Of a stretch of DNA of 64,000 nucleotides, positions 1-11,043 are shown one piece after another. Positions within the stretch are counted from its first letter, which is position 1. Every line of letters starts with the position of its first letter. Position numbers and translations under genes: made by a program. Under the pieces are notes generated by a model. That model did no database searches. It saw only the letters and a program-made list of their open reading frames with translations, and was not told the origin of the DNA. This DNA is from Mytilinidion resinicola (taxonomy: Eukaryota > Ascomycota > Dothideomycetes > Mytilinidiales > Mytilinidiaceae). The stretch covers positions 424,499 through 488,498 of the forward strand of contig NW_022985448.1 of assembly GCF_010093595.1 (NCBI RefSeq). Direction: 5' to 3'.

Positions 1-179
1 GTGTCTTATCAAGATCCAACCCCTCTCCTGGGGCGGCTTTTGTAGTGGTGGGCGGCGTTAGGCTGAGGTGAAGGACGATACGAACGGAACTATCAGCCTA
101 TTATAAGTGAACTCTTTTAAAGAGGTGTCTTATGAAAATCCAACCCCTCTCTAAGCGTGGCATTATAATGGTGGGCGGT
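1..179. repeat. Two-copy direct repeat, about 55 bp each (1-55 and 125-179)
   Basis: Both copies begin GTGTCTTAT, share the block ATCCAACCCCTCTC at the same offset, and end TGGTGGGCGG; they keep the same length. The sequence between and after them to about 540 shows no gene I can support. The repeat could be the edge of an element cut by the window boundary. Confidence 0.6.
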
Positions 180-544
180 AAAAGGAAAAGAGGCAACCAG
201 AGCAAAGACGTTTGGCGAAAAAGGTAACAAGGACGAGGCTGAGACTCTGGGATAGAGATAGTTAGATTTATGGGAAGCGCAAGGCAGAAAATGGTAAGCG
301 AGACGAGATGGTAAGCAGCATGATTCTTCAGTTGCTTGCGAGAAGGCTTTCGGCAGCTCACGCCGAGAGGTTTCTGAGAGGGAGACCTGGAGGGTTAGGT
401 TCTTACTCACCTTCTGGTTACTGCGTCACGGGCTAACACGTGAACACGAGGTGCGAGGTGAAGGGTAAGACGTGTCAGATAATGGGCCCTGCGCTTTTGC
501 GAAGGTGCTTTGCCTTCTTGCAACGATGCTGAAAAGACTTTCGA

Positions 545-1356
545 TTAGATTTCTTTCCGGCTAAGTAACACGTCTATTCTTTCGCTAAAGAACTCAAGTA
601 GGGAGGTGTTGTCTTTTGGGTCGAGAAATATCTTGCGAATGGCTGTGGTTGTTTGAATTAAGGCATCTCCATATTGACGAGATCCATAGCATCTGAGGTC
701 CTCCTTGAGGAGCCGAGCTGTGTTAGCTAGGTATTACATTCTAAGCATTCTACACAACTTAAAGGCGTCTTCGAAGTCTGCTTTGGGGTCCCCGGACGGC
801 CAATCAAGTCTTCTACTGTGTCAAAGTCAACCCTGATGACGGTTAGGGTGCGAGTGTTACTGGAGAGTTCGACTGTAGCGGTTGATCTAGGACCAGTTGC
901 CTGGAAGGTTCTTAATGTTCCCCACCCATACCCTCTCCTCACAGGGTCTGAGAAAGTGCGCGTCCAGGACGAAAGGCCGTCCAGGAGCAGTGATCGGTTG
1001 CCCGATATAACGTCTAATCCGCCTGCTTGGCTTATGAGATGCTGAACGGTCTCGTAGAGTAATTGCGGCAGCGGCTTCGTATAGTCCGGATATATAGATA
1101 TTCAGTCCTCATGCCTGGCAAGTCCTAGTAAGGCTTATATGTTGTCTCGGGGATCACTAGCATGGAAATGACCGTTAAGGTAAAGCAACATCTCAAGCGA
1201 TTGTCCTGACGATAGAGACTCGCCAATATGGGCTGCAGCGCGGTGAAGCCGGCAGACACTGAAAGAATTTAGGAGCCAGTCCATACCCTTGCTCAAAGAC
1301 TCACACAGAAGTGTCTCGGAGTTATTGACACGGCCAGCAAGTAGATCAACGCTCTT
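545..1356 (-). pseudogene. HET-domain gene remnant, middle and C-terminal part
   Basis: Read on the minus strand, one frame from about 1356 down to 727 gives a recognisable heterokaryon-incompatibility (HET) protein. It has the hallmark SDPRDNI followed, after a stop, by ALLGLA, then IYPDYTK, and a later LSSWTRTFSDP / FQATG / LSSNTRTLTV stretch. Two in-frame stops interrupt it: TAA where a Tyr is expected in DNI(Y)ALLGLA, and TGA just before ISIYPDYTK. After a TAG at 727 a second frame stays open to the stop at 545-547 (EDLRCYGSRQYGDALIQ...), so either a small intron or a frameshift lies near 730. HET proteins trigger cell death when incompatible hyphae fuse. This copy cannot make a full protein. 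It is on the same strand as the N-terminal HET fragment at 3802-4056, with a P450 gene between them. Confidence 0.75.
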
Positions 1357-1708
1357 TTAGAGAACTTCGCAAGGAATCCAGCGATATCCGAGCCCAAGTA
1401 TCACCCGACCTTGGTCTTATCAATTCCCCGGGGAACATTGAGGAGCTGAGATATTGGACTATCGCATTAATATAAGAATGATCGGTGGACCCAAATTTGG
1501 AGCTCGGAAATCCATTAGAGAAGGATAACTCGAGAGCTTCCAATAAGATTTATTGTGCGATACTCAAATGTCTCCTACATTCTCTCATCGCTAGATCTTC
1601 TTTTTGGCGGCGTGGTATAGAACCTAACAGTGCACTGGTAGCAACATCTAGTCATTACCTATGACTCACTTTTAGCTAGGGTAATTCTAGATACAAGTAT
1701 ATGCAGTA
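1357..1708. other. Gene-free stretch
   Basis: Between the HET remnant and the P450 stop codon. A short open frame on the minus strand (1346-1543) could be decayed upstream HET sequence, but no motif supports that. Confidence 0.4.
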
Positions 1709-3405
1709 TTAGTACATAACCTCGAAGTCATCTATACTGTCAAGAAGCTTAGCGTCGCTTTCCTCCCAAGGATACCGCTGCTCAACCTCTTTGATCAACT
1801 TCACATGCTCCTCAGTTCGCGGCTTAATTTGGAACTCAAACTCAGTTGGGTAGGTCAGGATGCCCGGTTTCGGCTTAACATCAACCTCAATCTCCTTTCC
1901 ATCCTTACTCACTGCCTTGCGAATGGTGAAAGCGGCCAGCGACTGCACAATACTGAGGTAGAGGCTCGAATCCGCAAAGAACCGTCCAGGGCATATTCTG
2001 CGACCGTAGCCAAAAACATCCGTCACGGGATCAGGCTCGTTTCGAGGCGGGAGGAAGCGACTGGGATTGAATGACTCTGGGTTTTCATATACCTCTGGGT
2101 CGTGCATGAACCACCAGACAGCAGGGAGGAGGATTGCGTCCTGGGGGATATGGAGGCCGTTGTATTCGAAGGCCTCAGTCGTCGTATGAGGGAAACCCAT
2201 CGGCGCAATGGGCCACCATCTCGTGGCTTCTTTGGCCAAGGCATTGACATATGGCAGCTTCTCGCGGTCCTCAAAATTGGGCAGGCGGTCTCTGCCGACC
2301 ACACGGTCAATCTCCTCTTGAGCCTTGCGCTGCACATGTTCGAACTTGAGCATGGCTAAGGTAAAGACGGTGAGAGTAATCACAGTAGTATCTGCGGCAG
2401 CACCATAAAGACTTGCTGCAGACCAGATAATAGCTTCCTCATCGTCCTTGCTTAACTTGGCGGGATTTTCTCCTTGCAGCTGTTGGATAAGCTTCGACAC
2501 GTACGACGGTCGGTAGTTAGGGCTAGCCGTTTGGCTCTGTACAAACCGGTATGGGATATATGCTGACGCCTGAATGGACCTTCGCCATTTGCGAGCTGTC
2601 TTCTTGAATGCTGTACCAGGGAAATGGTCAGGAAGATACTGGAGGACGGGAATAATGTCGACGGCCCAAGCCATAGGGGCAGCGGCGAGCGAGAACTCGG
2701 TCATCATCTTGTCGACCAAGTCGACCAGGGTGTCAGGCTTATTGGGCTCAATAGCGTAACCGTAGGCCATTTTCAAGACGGTGGCGGCAGCAGTGCTGTG
2801 TTTCCCTCGTTTTAGTATACAACTCTCCCCAAGTTCAAACAAGATGACCAAACTCACGTTTTGAAGTGCTCCAGCCATTTCTCAGGCTCCTTCAACGATC
2901 GCACAAGCTGCCGGTTTACTTCAATCTCTTGAGCGTCGCGGAACTGCGCTGCAGACACCTTGGTGCCAAGCTCTTGCTGGAGGTATTTGCGATAGCGGTG
3001 AAAGGTAGGGGTGTAACCCTGGCAGAGGACGATAGACTCATAGCCGCACAGCTTGTTCGCCATGACCATGGTGGGCCGCCCTGAAGTCTTGCTCGAGGTC
3101 TGCACCAGCAGCTCACGTGCTGCTTTCTTGTCATGGATTATCACGAGCGTCATGCCCATAACTGTCACGGAGCTGACGCCACCATAAAGCCTCTTGTGCT
3201 TTAGCCAATGTTGGTATTCGGGCATGCCATCGGGGGGGAAGTCTTTGATGTTTCCCAGAATGGGAAGAAGCGGCTTCGGGCCTGGGGGCAGTTTGCGCCG
3301 GCTCTTTTGGCTCGAGTGTTGGTATACGAGATAGCTGACTAGAACAGCTATGCCCCATAGCATCAGTGATGAAATCACCATTCCGGTAGGTGGAGTGTTG
3401 AACAA
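1709..3405 (-). CDS. Cytochrome P450 monooxygenase (microsomal, class II type)
   Basis: Two exons, 3405-2858 and 2795-1709, joined across a 62-bp intron (GTGAGT donor, CTAAA branch region, CAG acceptor) that keeps phase; 544 residues. An N-terminal hydrophobic anchor (about residues 10-26) is followed by a Pro-rich hinge LPPGPKPLLPILGN. The I-helix reads GAAADTT (about 314-320), the K-helix has EATR (about 372-375), the PERF-like motif is FNPSRF, and the haem loop is FGYGRRICPG with the ligand Cys near 451. Length is normal for fungal P450s and all signature residues are present, so the protein should be active. The overall look is that of the O-methylsterigmatocystin-oxidoreductase-like fungal P450s, but the substrate cannot be inferred. 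No other secondary-metabolism genes are adjacent; instead HET fragments flank it on both sides. Confidence 0.93.
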
Positions 3406-3801
3406 GTCAAGTATTTGGCACGAGAGGAGTGGAGGGAGCGGACAGAAGTCGACGTCTTAGGGACCACGTTGCTTTGGTCGGATACTCGAGCCGCTTGGTC
3501 CAACCAAACAGTATAAGCTCACTTTTTGGTGTAGCCGAATACTTGATATGCTACTTTTACTTAATAGTTACCTTGCTAGCGCGTCTTACTCAGCGCTAGT
3601 TGAACGGGAAAGTCAAAGTTTCGATAGGTGACCTTCCCTCGAGCACACCAGTTCGGCCTGACCAAACGTACGCTACAACAGCGACCACTGCGAATAGTGC
3701 ACAACGCGGATCATGCATGTTGCGAAGAAGGTTGTAAATGCTGTGTTGTGGACTATCCTTCCTACGTTGATTTACGTCCACAGTTATCGATAAGGATGCG
3801 T
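3406..3801. promoter_or_regulatory. P450 upstream region
   Basis: About 400 bp upstream of the P450 start on the minus strand, ending at the HET N-terminal fragment. No specific site was recognised. It should contain the P450 promoter. Confidence 0.4.
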
Positions 3802-4056
3802 CTAGTGGGGGGTTAGCGCTTGGCTTAGCGATTGGATGTACGAGGGTTTTTCCATCGAAGTTTCTGTCAAAGCTGCCGAAAGATTCGATCCGATAGGAAA
3901 TATGCTATCATCAATTACAATATGATCCTCAAGCGGAGGAGGGCTCCAAGTATAAGACAGTGCATCGTATCGTGTGGTGGTATCAAGTGAGATATGGAGT
4001 AGAGTACCGTTAATGGCCTCGCTTCCTTTCAGGTAATAGCTCCGGCAGTCGAACAT
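3802..4056 (-). pseudogene. HET-domain gene fragment, N-terminal part
   Basis: An 84-residue open frame starts MFDCRSYYLKGSEAINGTLL and contains RYDALSYTW followed by an I-V-I-D-D strand and NLSAAL. This matches the start of HET domains (YxALSYxWG...I.ng...v..NL..AL). The frame stops where the conserved L-W-I-D-A-I-C-I-N-Q core should follow, and that core is absent downstream, where the P450 begins. It is best read as a truncated HET gene. It may or may not be the same ancestral gene as the remnant at 545-1356. Confidence 0.7.
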
Positions 4057-4412
4057 CGTGCTCTAGATCGGCGAGCGGCTGATATGTGTAGGCTAATGCC
4101 ATGATGTTGCAACAGACTCAAACCTTATTTTGCACAGGAAGGGTTTACAGAAAAGGGGCCAGCCCGAAAGTGAAATATACTGCGCTAGCGCTGAGTTGAT
4201 GCTTCAGATGTCACGGTAGGGCAGAAATTTCTAGTGGAGGGGGACCATGCTAAAGAAATACCCCAACCGTACAGAACGATGTTTCGTAGGGGCAATACAG
4301 CTTATTGGAAAGGCGGCTCGAGATCCCGCTTGGGGCATATTTAAAGGCAACAAGGCACCTTATCATCTGAAGCTTGTGTTTCAACGCCCCAATCTGCACC
4401 ATGCCTAACCCA
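4057..4412. other. Gene-free stretch
   Basis: No coding signature or repeat was recognised between the HET fragment and the dispersed repeat. Confidence 0.4.
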
Positions 4413-4645
4413 TCTGCTCACGTGACCATATGCCACAATAGCTAAGTTCAGCTCAGGCCCAACTCAGCTTCGGCTCAGCTCTCCTCAAGTCTGCTCACCC
4501 TTACTCACCGGCTGCGGCGCAGTCTTAGATATACCTCACTAGAAACTGTCAAGTATTAGCGAGGGGCCTCAAGTCTGTCCCGGGTCACGAATCAGGGCCC
4601 CATACAGTTTTGTAAGCCTCACAAGCTCAAGCTACTTTCTAGGGA
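4413..4645 (+). repeat. Dispersed repeat, copy 1 (second copy inverted at 54578-54842)
   Basis: This block is alignable with the reverse complement of 54578-54842. Shared landmarks in order are TGCTCACGTGACC, CCCAACTCAGCTTCGGCTCA, TCCTCAAGTCTGCTCAC, GCTGCGGCGCAGT, CCCGGGT and CAGTTTTGTAAGC-like sequence, ending at TTTCTAGGG. Internally it is built from short GCTCA/CTCAG-rich steps, and this copy has fewer of them. It has no coding capacity, so it could be a solo terminal repeat or a non-autonomous element. Confidence 0.75.
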
Positions 4646-5718
4646 GCGTTCTCCGCCCTTGTCCTTGTTAGTGTAGAGTATGCCATTCTACTTAAATGGC
4701 CGACTTCCCTCTTACTTTCCCGTTTATTCACACCTTTTTCCTATCCTACATAGTTAGGATCCTGCACAGTTAGAATCCTACACATTATAAGTGCGTTACT
4801 GAATCTGCAACTCTAGTACTACAAGACGGCGCAGTTAGGCTATATGAAGATAGAGGGTGTATCCGACTCCAATTAAATCTGACAAGGCGAATAAAGTGCA
4901 CTCAGACAGAATCTAGCTCTCCGGCCCGAGGATTTTCCGCGCTCAAGTCGAGTCGACCTCATGTCCGGCCGGCTTCTTGCCTTCCCTCAATGGAGCTATG
5001 ATTATCAAGGCAGTCAATAGCCACGTCCTTCAGATCTCATGGTGTGACAAAGGCCCCGTATGGGATCCCAGGGTGCAACTGCAAGCTGTTGTGAAGGGAG
5101 TCAGCTGCGAATTGGACGGGATGTATATTGCGGCACAGCACTTTGGCGCCGAAGTCGAGCTGATGCCTGTCGGCACATTATTTCCCCCCACATCAAGGTT
5201 AAGAAGCCGTTTAGATGTCACCTCCTTCTTATCTAGTCGTGAGACAAAGACGCGACATGCAGGTTCAGGCATCTGTTGTGATGGTTGACCTTGAGAATGA
5301 GTGGGCTGTATATTGCGGCGCAGAAGTTTTGACATAAGGGGCTGCGACTCAGCCTGGTTCCAACATTCGTCTCCCTTTCCGGGACCCGTTTCAGGCAGCA
5401 CATACCTGCCTCTTACGCGAGAAAGGGCGCTGTTATCTGACGTTTACGTTATTTCATTCGCTAGCAGCTTTGCCGCCCAGTTCTAGCCTGGTTACACACT
5501 GGTCAGCCTCGTGAACGCCTGGGGATCTATTTCAAGTATAAGAGTCGCAAGACTGTCACTGACATGTTCCGTTCTTTCTTCCCATACACCTCGTCCCTAC
5601 ATCTGTGTTGTTGACCAACATCGAGGCTGCATTTACAAAAATTGTATTGAGTTATTTGCGACACAGATCACCCCTTCACTGCTCTATCATATTCGCATGA
5701 CCAGAAAAAGCAGCAACC
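4646..5718. other. Gene-free stretch upstream of the DUF3883 gene
   Basis: Holds a short near-repeat around 4745-4790 (TAGGATCCTGCACA / TAGAATCCTACACA) and a direct repeat of about 25 bp around TGTATATTGCGGC (near 5120 and 5308). Open frames here show no family signature. The right part should contain the promoter of the gene starting at 5719. Confidence 0.4.
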
Positions 5719-8700
5719 ATGTCGAGTGATTCGAGAGAAGAAGCGCGTGTCTTCATTGACAAGTTGAGGGAAAACAATGGTGGAATAGCGAAAGCGGATC
5801 GAGAATTCCTCGCGCAAACCAAGCCTCACATACTCACAACTTTTGATAACATACGGCGGAAGCTGGGTGCTTCGACACGAGCGTAAGTTAATAGCCTCGA
5901 TCAAAGTTACTTTTTGTCGGTCCGTTGAGTCGCTAACATATCTATTTAACATAGTTTAGCCGACAACCTCTACGCAAAAGACACTCGTTTCGTTTACGAA
6001 TTAATCCAGAACGCTGAAGACAACAAATACTCTATTGCAAATTCTTCTTCCGAGCTCCCTTGGCTCACTTTCCGGCTTTATCAGGACCGGATCGTGATTG
6101 ACTCCAACGAGGATGGCTTCTCAAAAGCGAACATCATGGCCATTTGCTCCATTGGTGAGAGCACGAAATCATCAGCTCAAGGCTACATTGGCGAGAAAGG
6201 GATTGGCTTCAAATCTGTTTTCAAGGTTGCACACAAAGTTCACGTCCAGTCTGGGCCATACTCGTTTGCGTTTGAGCACCAGCGCGATGGAAATGACAAT
6301 GGGCTTGGAATGGTCACACCCATGAACGAAGATTATCTTGACGTTCCTGATGGAGTACGGACTCGAATAACCTTACATCTTCTGGCGAGTTGTGACACAG
6401 CCGCGTTACGCAAGGAATTTCTAGGACTCCCTGACACCTTGTTGTTGTTCCTCAAGAAACTGAAGCGGCTATCAATCCATATCACATCCGGGGGATTTTC
6501 TGAAACAGAACGAACCTATTCGTTATCTTCGTCCGAGAATCGAGTGAGCCTTCACACGAGTCACAAGGCTCCTTTTAGTGGCTTGGTCTCCTCGACCAAA
6601 GACTACTGGATCAGTAGACGTCATGTCACGAACATGCCGTCCGACCGCGACCGGAAGAATATTAATGAAGCCGAAGTCATCCTTGCATTTCCTCTCGATG
6701 GAAATGATCACCCTGTTATCGAAACTCAGCACGCATTTGCATTTCTACCTATGCGGAAGGTTGGCTATAAGGTCAGTTCCATGAAATACTCTGCGCAACA
6801 AGCTACGCAACAAGCTGACGCTTTATACTCTGACGCTAGTTCCTCATCCAATCCGACTTCATTACCCAGGCGAGCCGGGAGGACGTATTTGATACGCCCT
6901 GGAACAACCGCCTCCTTGAGGAAGTTGCCGAAACCTTTCTGCAAAGCATCGATGGATTCCTACTTCATCCAACTCTGCGACATCACTGGATAAGATATAT
7001 CCCAACCGACTCAGTTCCTGATGACTTGTGGAACCGAATCCAGATCAAGCTTCACAAAGCGATATCGTCACGTAGCTTGTTCTTTTCGAGAGACAACGGC
7101 AGGCTGTGGCGCGCAAATGAATTACGTATATTGATCCCGAGCAATAAAGACGAGGACGGGGAGCCTCTGTTTCCAGATCTTGCCTATCCTGGGCCAACCG
7201 CATACATATCGGACACATATGATCGGGGAATTGATATTCCTATTTTGAAAAGCGTCGGTCTTTCACTTTTGTCTATGCAAGATCTCCTAGACAGACTTGC
7301 ACAGGACCTTAATCGCCTTAGCCCTCGGATGCATTCTATGTCACCATCCAATCAATGGCATAGTCGAGTTGCAGATCTTCTCATTTCTTTTATGCAGCAT
7401 TCTAATCATACCGAATTCCTCAAGAAGCTCCCAATCGTCCCTCTCAACAATGGAAAATGGGTCCGCCCGCGCAATGCTAGTATTTTCTTCCCAACGTCAG
7501 GAGGAATTGATATCCCGGATGGGCTGCCGAACTTGAACTTAGTTGATACCGGCGCACTGCGTTCCCAAAGTCGAAGAACCCTATTTTCGAAGCTCGGGGT
7601 TATTGAGTGTGAACCATCAAGAATCTTTCCGCTCATTGAGGAACGGCACCGGTCTGGTGGCACCACCCCTGCCCAGAGTGTCAGCTACATTCGTTTCATA
7701 TACTGGCACCACACCAAGTTACCCTCTAAAAACCTCGCGATTTCTCTGGCGCCGAGTTTTGTCCTCAATAAACAATGGTTCAACCCCTTCTACTCTAGAA
7801 ACGGTTGGACATATTGTCCTCGATCTGAAGACCTTCATGCAATGTCCAGGTACATAGGTTTTTTGATGCCCGACCAACTGAAGGACCAAATTCGGTTTAC
7901 CTATCCAGCATATTACGATGAGCTTCAGAAATGCGAGCGTCGAAATGATAAGGCCGGCGTCGACTGGTTTCGGGAATATTTCCAGATCAAGCATACGCCT
8001 CAGCTTTGCCGCAGGGACAATATGCAACAGATTTCTTCCGAGGTTGAGTACATTGCCAAGCATCAATCACAGTCCCTCCTTGGGGTGTTGCAAGCAAATT
8101 GGCATCAATACTGTTCCGAATGGGATGCGTACTTCAAATCTACCGAACTTCCGATCCTTCATTCAGATAAACTACAACGTCTTGACACAACGTATCTTCC
8201 TTTGCCGAAACTTAAGTCTATTGTAAGTCGTCTTGGTCTGGAAGAAGGCTTTGGTTTCCTCAAAGAGCTTGAGGACATCGCAGAGCATACGGCTAGCAAA
8301 TGGGCATTCTTGGACCGATTTGGCGTCGTGATGGAGGAGAACGTGTCTTTTTGGTTGGAACTATTGAAAAAGGCCCAGACCAATCCCGAAACCAAGATTG
8401 AAGTCGTCTTTGAGATATACGCCAATTTGCAGAAATATGTCGATCCAGAAAGCAGAAAGATTAAGTACGCAAAACATTTTGCGGCTATGAAGAATCTCGG
8501 CGTTAACATATGATTTTTAGGAACGTTTTTGAAGGAAACCTCGTCCTGATACCGCCGGTTGATTCGGAGAGCCATGGGTCCTGGAATAGTCTCGACTCAT
8601 GTGTGTGGGATGGTCCGGAGTGGTTTACATTCAAACACCGCCTTGGGGCCATCACGCAGTACCAAGATCTTTATAGTCTCTTCAGGAACACGCTACGTGT

Positions 8701-10962
8701 TAGTAACGCCGGATGTGATGATTTCCTGGCCTACCTACAGGATATCAAAGATTCAGAAACGAACATTACATCGAGCGTTGAGGCGAAGATTAGGCATCTC
8801 TATGAACAATTGAACGAAGAGACCAAGGCAGCATGGATTTTGTCGCCAAAAGAAAAAATCAAGTATGTATTAACATCCTCCAGTAAGACCCTATTACGAG
8901 AAAGCAGGTCTAATTGTAACAGATCCATGTTTGATGAAAATAAACTGATATACAACCCCGGAAGTCAGTCTTGGTGTGGCCCTTCCTCTTGTATCTGGGC
9001 CGAAGACACAATCCAACTACCCGGAAAATTCTCCCTTGCCACAACGTACAAAAAACAAAAGTCGTTCTTCCTTAGCATTCTTGATGTCACCAAGCCCAAC
9101 TTAGAGATGCATATACTTGCATTGATGCAGAAAGCTGTAGTTCCGGACAAGCGGAGCATTATGCAGGAGATGCTGAACATCTGTGCCTTCGACGTAACGC
9201 CTCAAGCAGTAGAGAAACTCTCCGACTGCAAATGCTTACCAGTCAAGCTACCTTCTGGGGAAATTCAATGGCTACACCGATCTGGAACTTTTGCTATTGT
9301 GGACCGCCGCGATTATGGCCAAATCTTCACCGGCCGAATCAAGGTACTGGATTTCTCACTGGAAGAGGTTCATTCCTTGAGACCACTCCTATTTACGTTA
9401 GGCCTTGGCGGACAATACCTGTCCAAAGCGGTCCGGGAAGAGACTACCGTCGAAGGTGGCTCTATTGATGAACATCTCACGGAAGACCTGAGAAGGAAGT
9501 CGTACGCAATTTGCCGGTAAGTATCGACACACTTTCAAGTTCGGACTGTGCTGATTTCCTAGATACGCTGCTCATCTAGGAAGTAAGAAAGTCAAAAACA
9601 ATGCATTAGCCGTGCATCGTACTCTACAGAATATGGACGTCTATGTTAGTGATGGAATCTCCAAGTCTGTCTCAGTTCGGCAAAACGGCAGAAGCGTGAC
9701 AATCCCGCAAGAAAGCGCATACTTCCATCTCGATCAGCAGGACGACAAACTCAAACTCTACATCCCACAAAGCAAGAAGCACCAACAAGTATGCTTATCG
9801 AGACAGCTCCCGATTACCCTTCTCAAGCACTTTGGCGTCACAAGCGCCTTATCTGGGCAGGCGCTCGGGTCTATTATGACAGCTTTGAACCTCTTCGTGG
9901 TAGACGAAATCCTGGAGGAAGACGGTATCATTGAAATAGAAGGAATCGAGAGGCCAGAAGACGACAGGGAATTGGAGGCAAGCGACTCCGAGACTACAAG
10001 AATCCCAGCAAGTACTTCACAGATGAGAGCCTCTCCCTTCAGATCAACGGACCCTGAGACCTCAAATATCCCAGTGATCACTTCACAGGCGGGAAGTCCT
10101 GGCCAGAGTGCTAGAGTTCTCACACCTAGTACTCCGCCCCCGCGAACAGGTATCAGTCCGGACTTATTCCTCTCGCCTGGTATATCAACACCTGGTACAT
10201 CAACATTCGATGGATTACCCAGTTCTCCGGAACGGCCGCACCTCTACCGAGAATTGCTAGATGCAGTGATTCGGCAAGCGGAAGGTCTTTCCAACCTACC
10301 GATGAAAGGACGCACAATTGAAGCGCCCATGGCTGCGAACTGGGGATTCGATACGTTGTCTGCTGTTAGTTCGCACATACCTGGTGAAAAGGAGTTCAAG
10401 ATTGGAGCTGCCGGTGAGCTATTCGTAAGTATATCCCAATTCAAACCTGCTACATACAGTAGTCACTTACACGAAGTAGGTTTACGAATTGTTGAAAGGT
10501 CTTACGCTCCCTGGATTTACCCTCGCAAACTGGCAAAGTACGATAAGTTACCGCGTTGCTGTCCATGAGCGCTACCGTGACCTCGAGCGATGGCTCGGGT
10601 CGGAGACGGCGGATATTGTCTACGAAGACCAGAACAGCTTCCTGACAGAACTACTGATTGAAAGGGGATATCTGGAAAACGCCATTTGGGGGGGCCACTC
10701 GCCACGATATTACATCGAGGTGAAGACGACCATAGGATCCCTAGAAACGCCGTTCTACTGTAGCCAGTTGCAGTACGACCGGATGGAGCGCATGCAATTG
10801 AATGGTGCAGCGAACGAAGTCTATTTGATCGTAAGAGTCTTTTCGCTGGGTGACTCTGGAATGGGTTTGAAGGTGTATATGGACCCGGCTACGCTTCGGA
10901 GGGATCGTGGACTGATCTTCAAAACGGACAAGTACTCTGTTACGCCTGGATATGGCAGATAG
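5719..10962 (+). CDS. NO VEIN-like protein: N-terminal HSP90-type ATPase, C-terminal DUF3883
   Basis: Seven exons join in phase: 5719-5882, 5955-6771, 6840-8464, 8521-8862, 8923-9516, 9563-10424 and 10480-10962, giving 1628 residues. Near residues 60-330 is a GHKL/HSP90-type ATPase fold: ELIQNAEDN (N box), DSNEDGFSKANI (G1-like), SIGESTKSS and YIGEKGIGFKSVF (G2). The middle (about 330-1270) has only family-level signatures such as CVWDGPEWF. A Ser/Thr/Pro-rich linker follows (about 1280-1420). The last exon begins VYELLKGLTLPGF and carries YYIEVKTT (near 1545), the diagnostic start and core of DUF3883, whose E-x-K resembles a PD-(D/E)XK nuclease core. Plant NO VEIN has the same two ends and acts in auxin-dependent vascular development; the fungal role is unknown. 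The gene is intact, with no stops or broken splice sites. Confidence 0.88.
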
Positions 10963-11043
10963 AGCAAGCTCAGTTGTTTTAGGATTTATGTTGGACGATG
11001 TTAGGCTGAGAGGTTGGCGCAAAAGGCTTTTGAGTTTGTGCGA

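Noticed and set aside
1346..1543. 65-codon minus-strand frame as an upstream HET exon
   Set aside because: No HET motif visible and no splice junction joins it in phase to the HET remnant.
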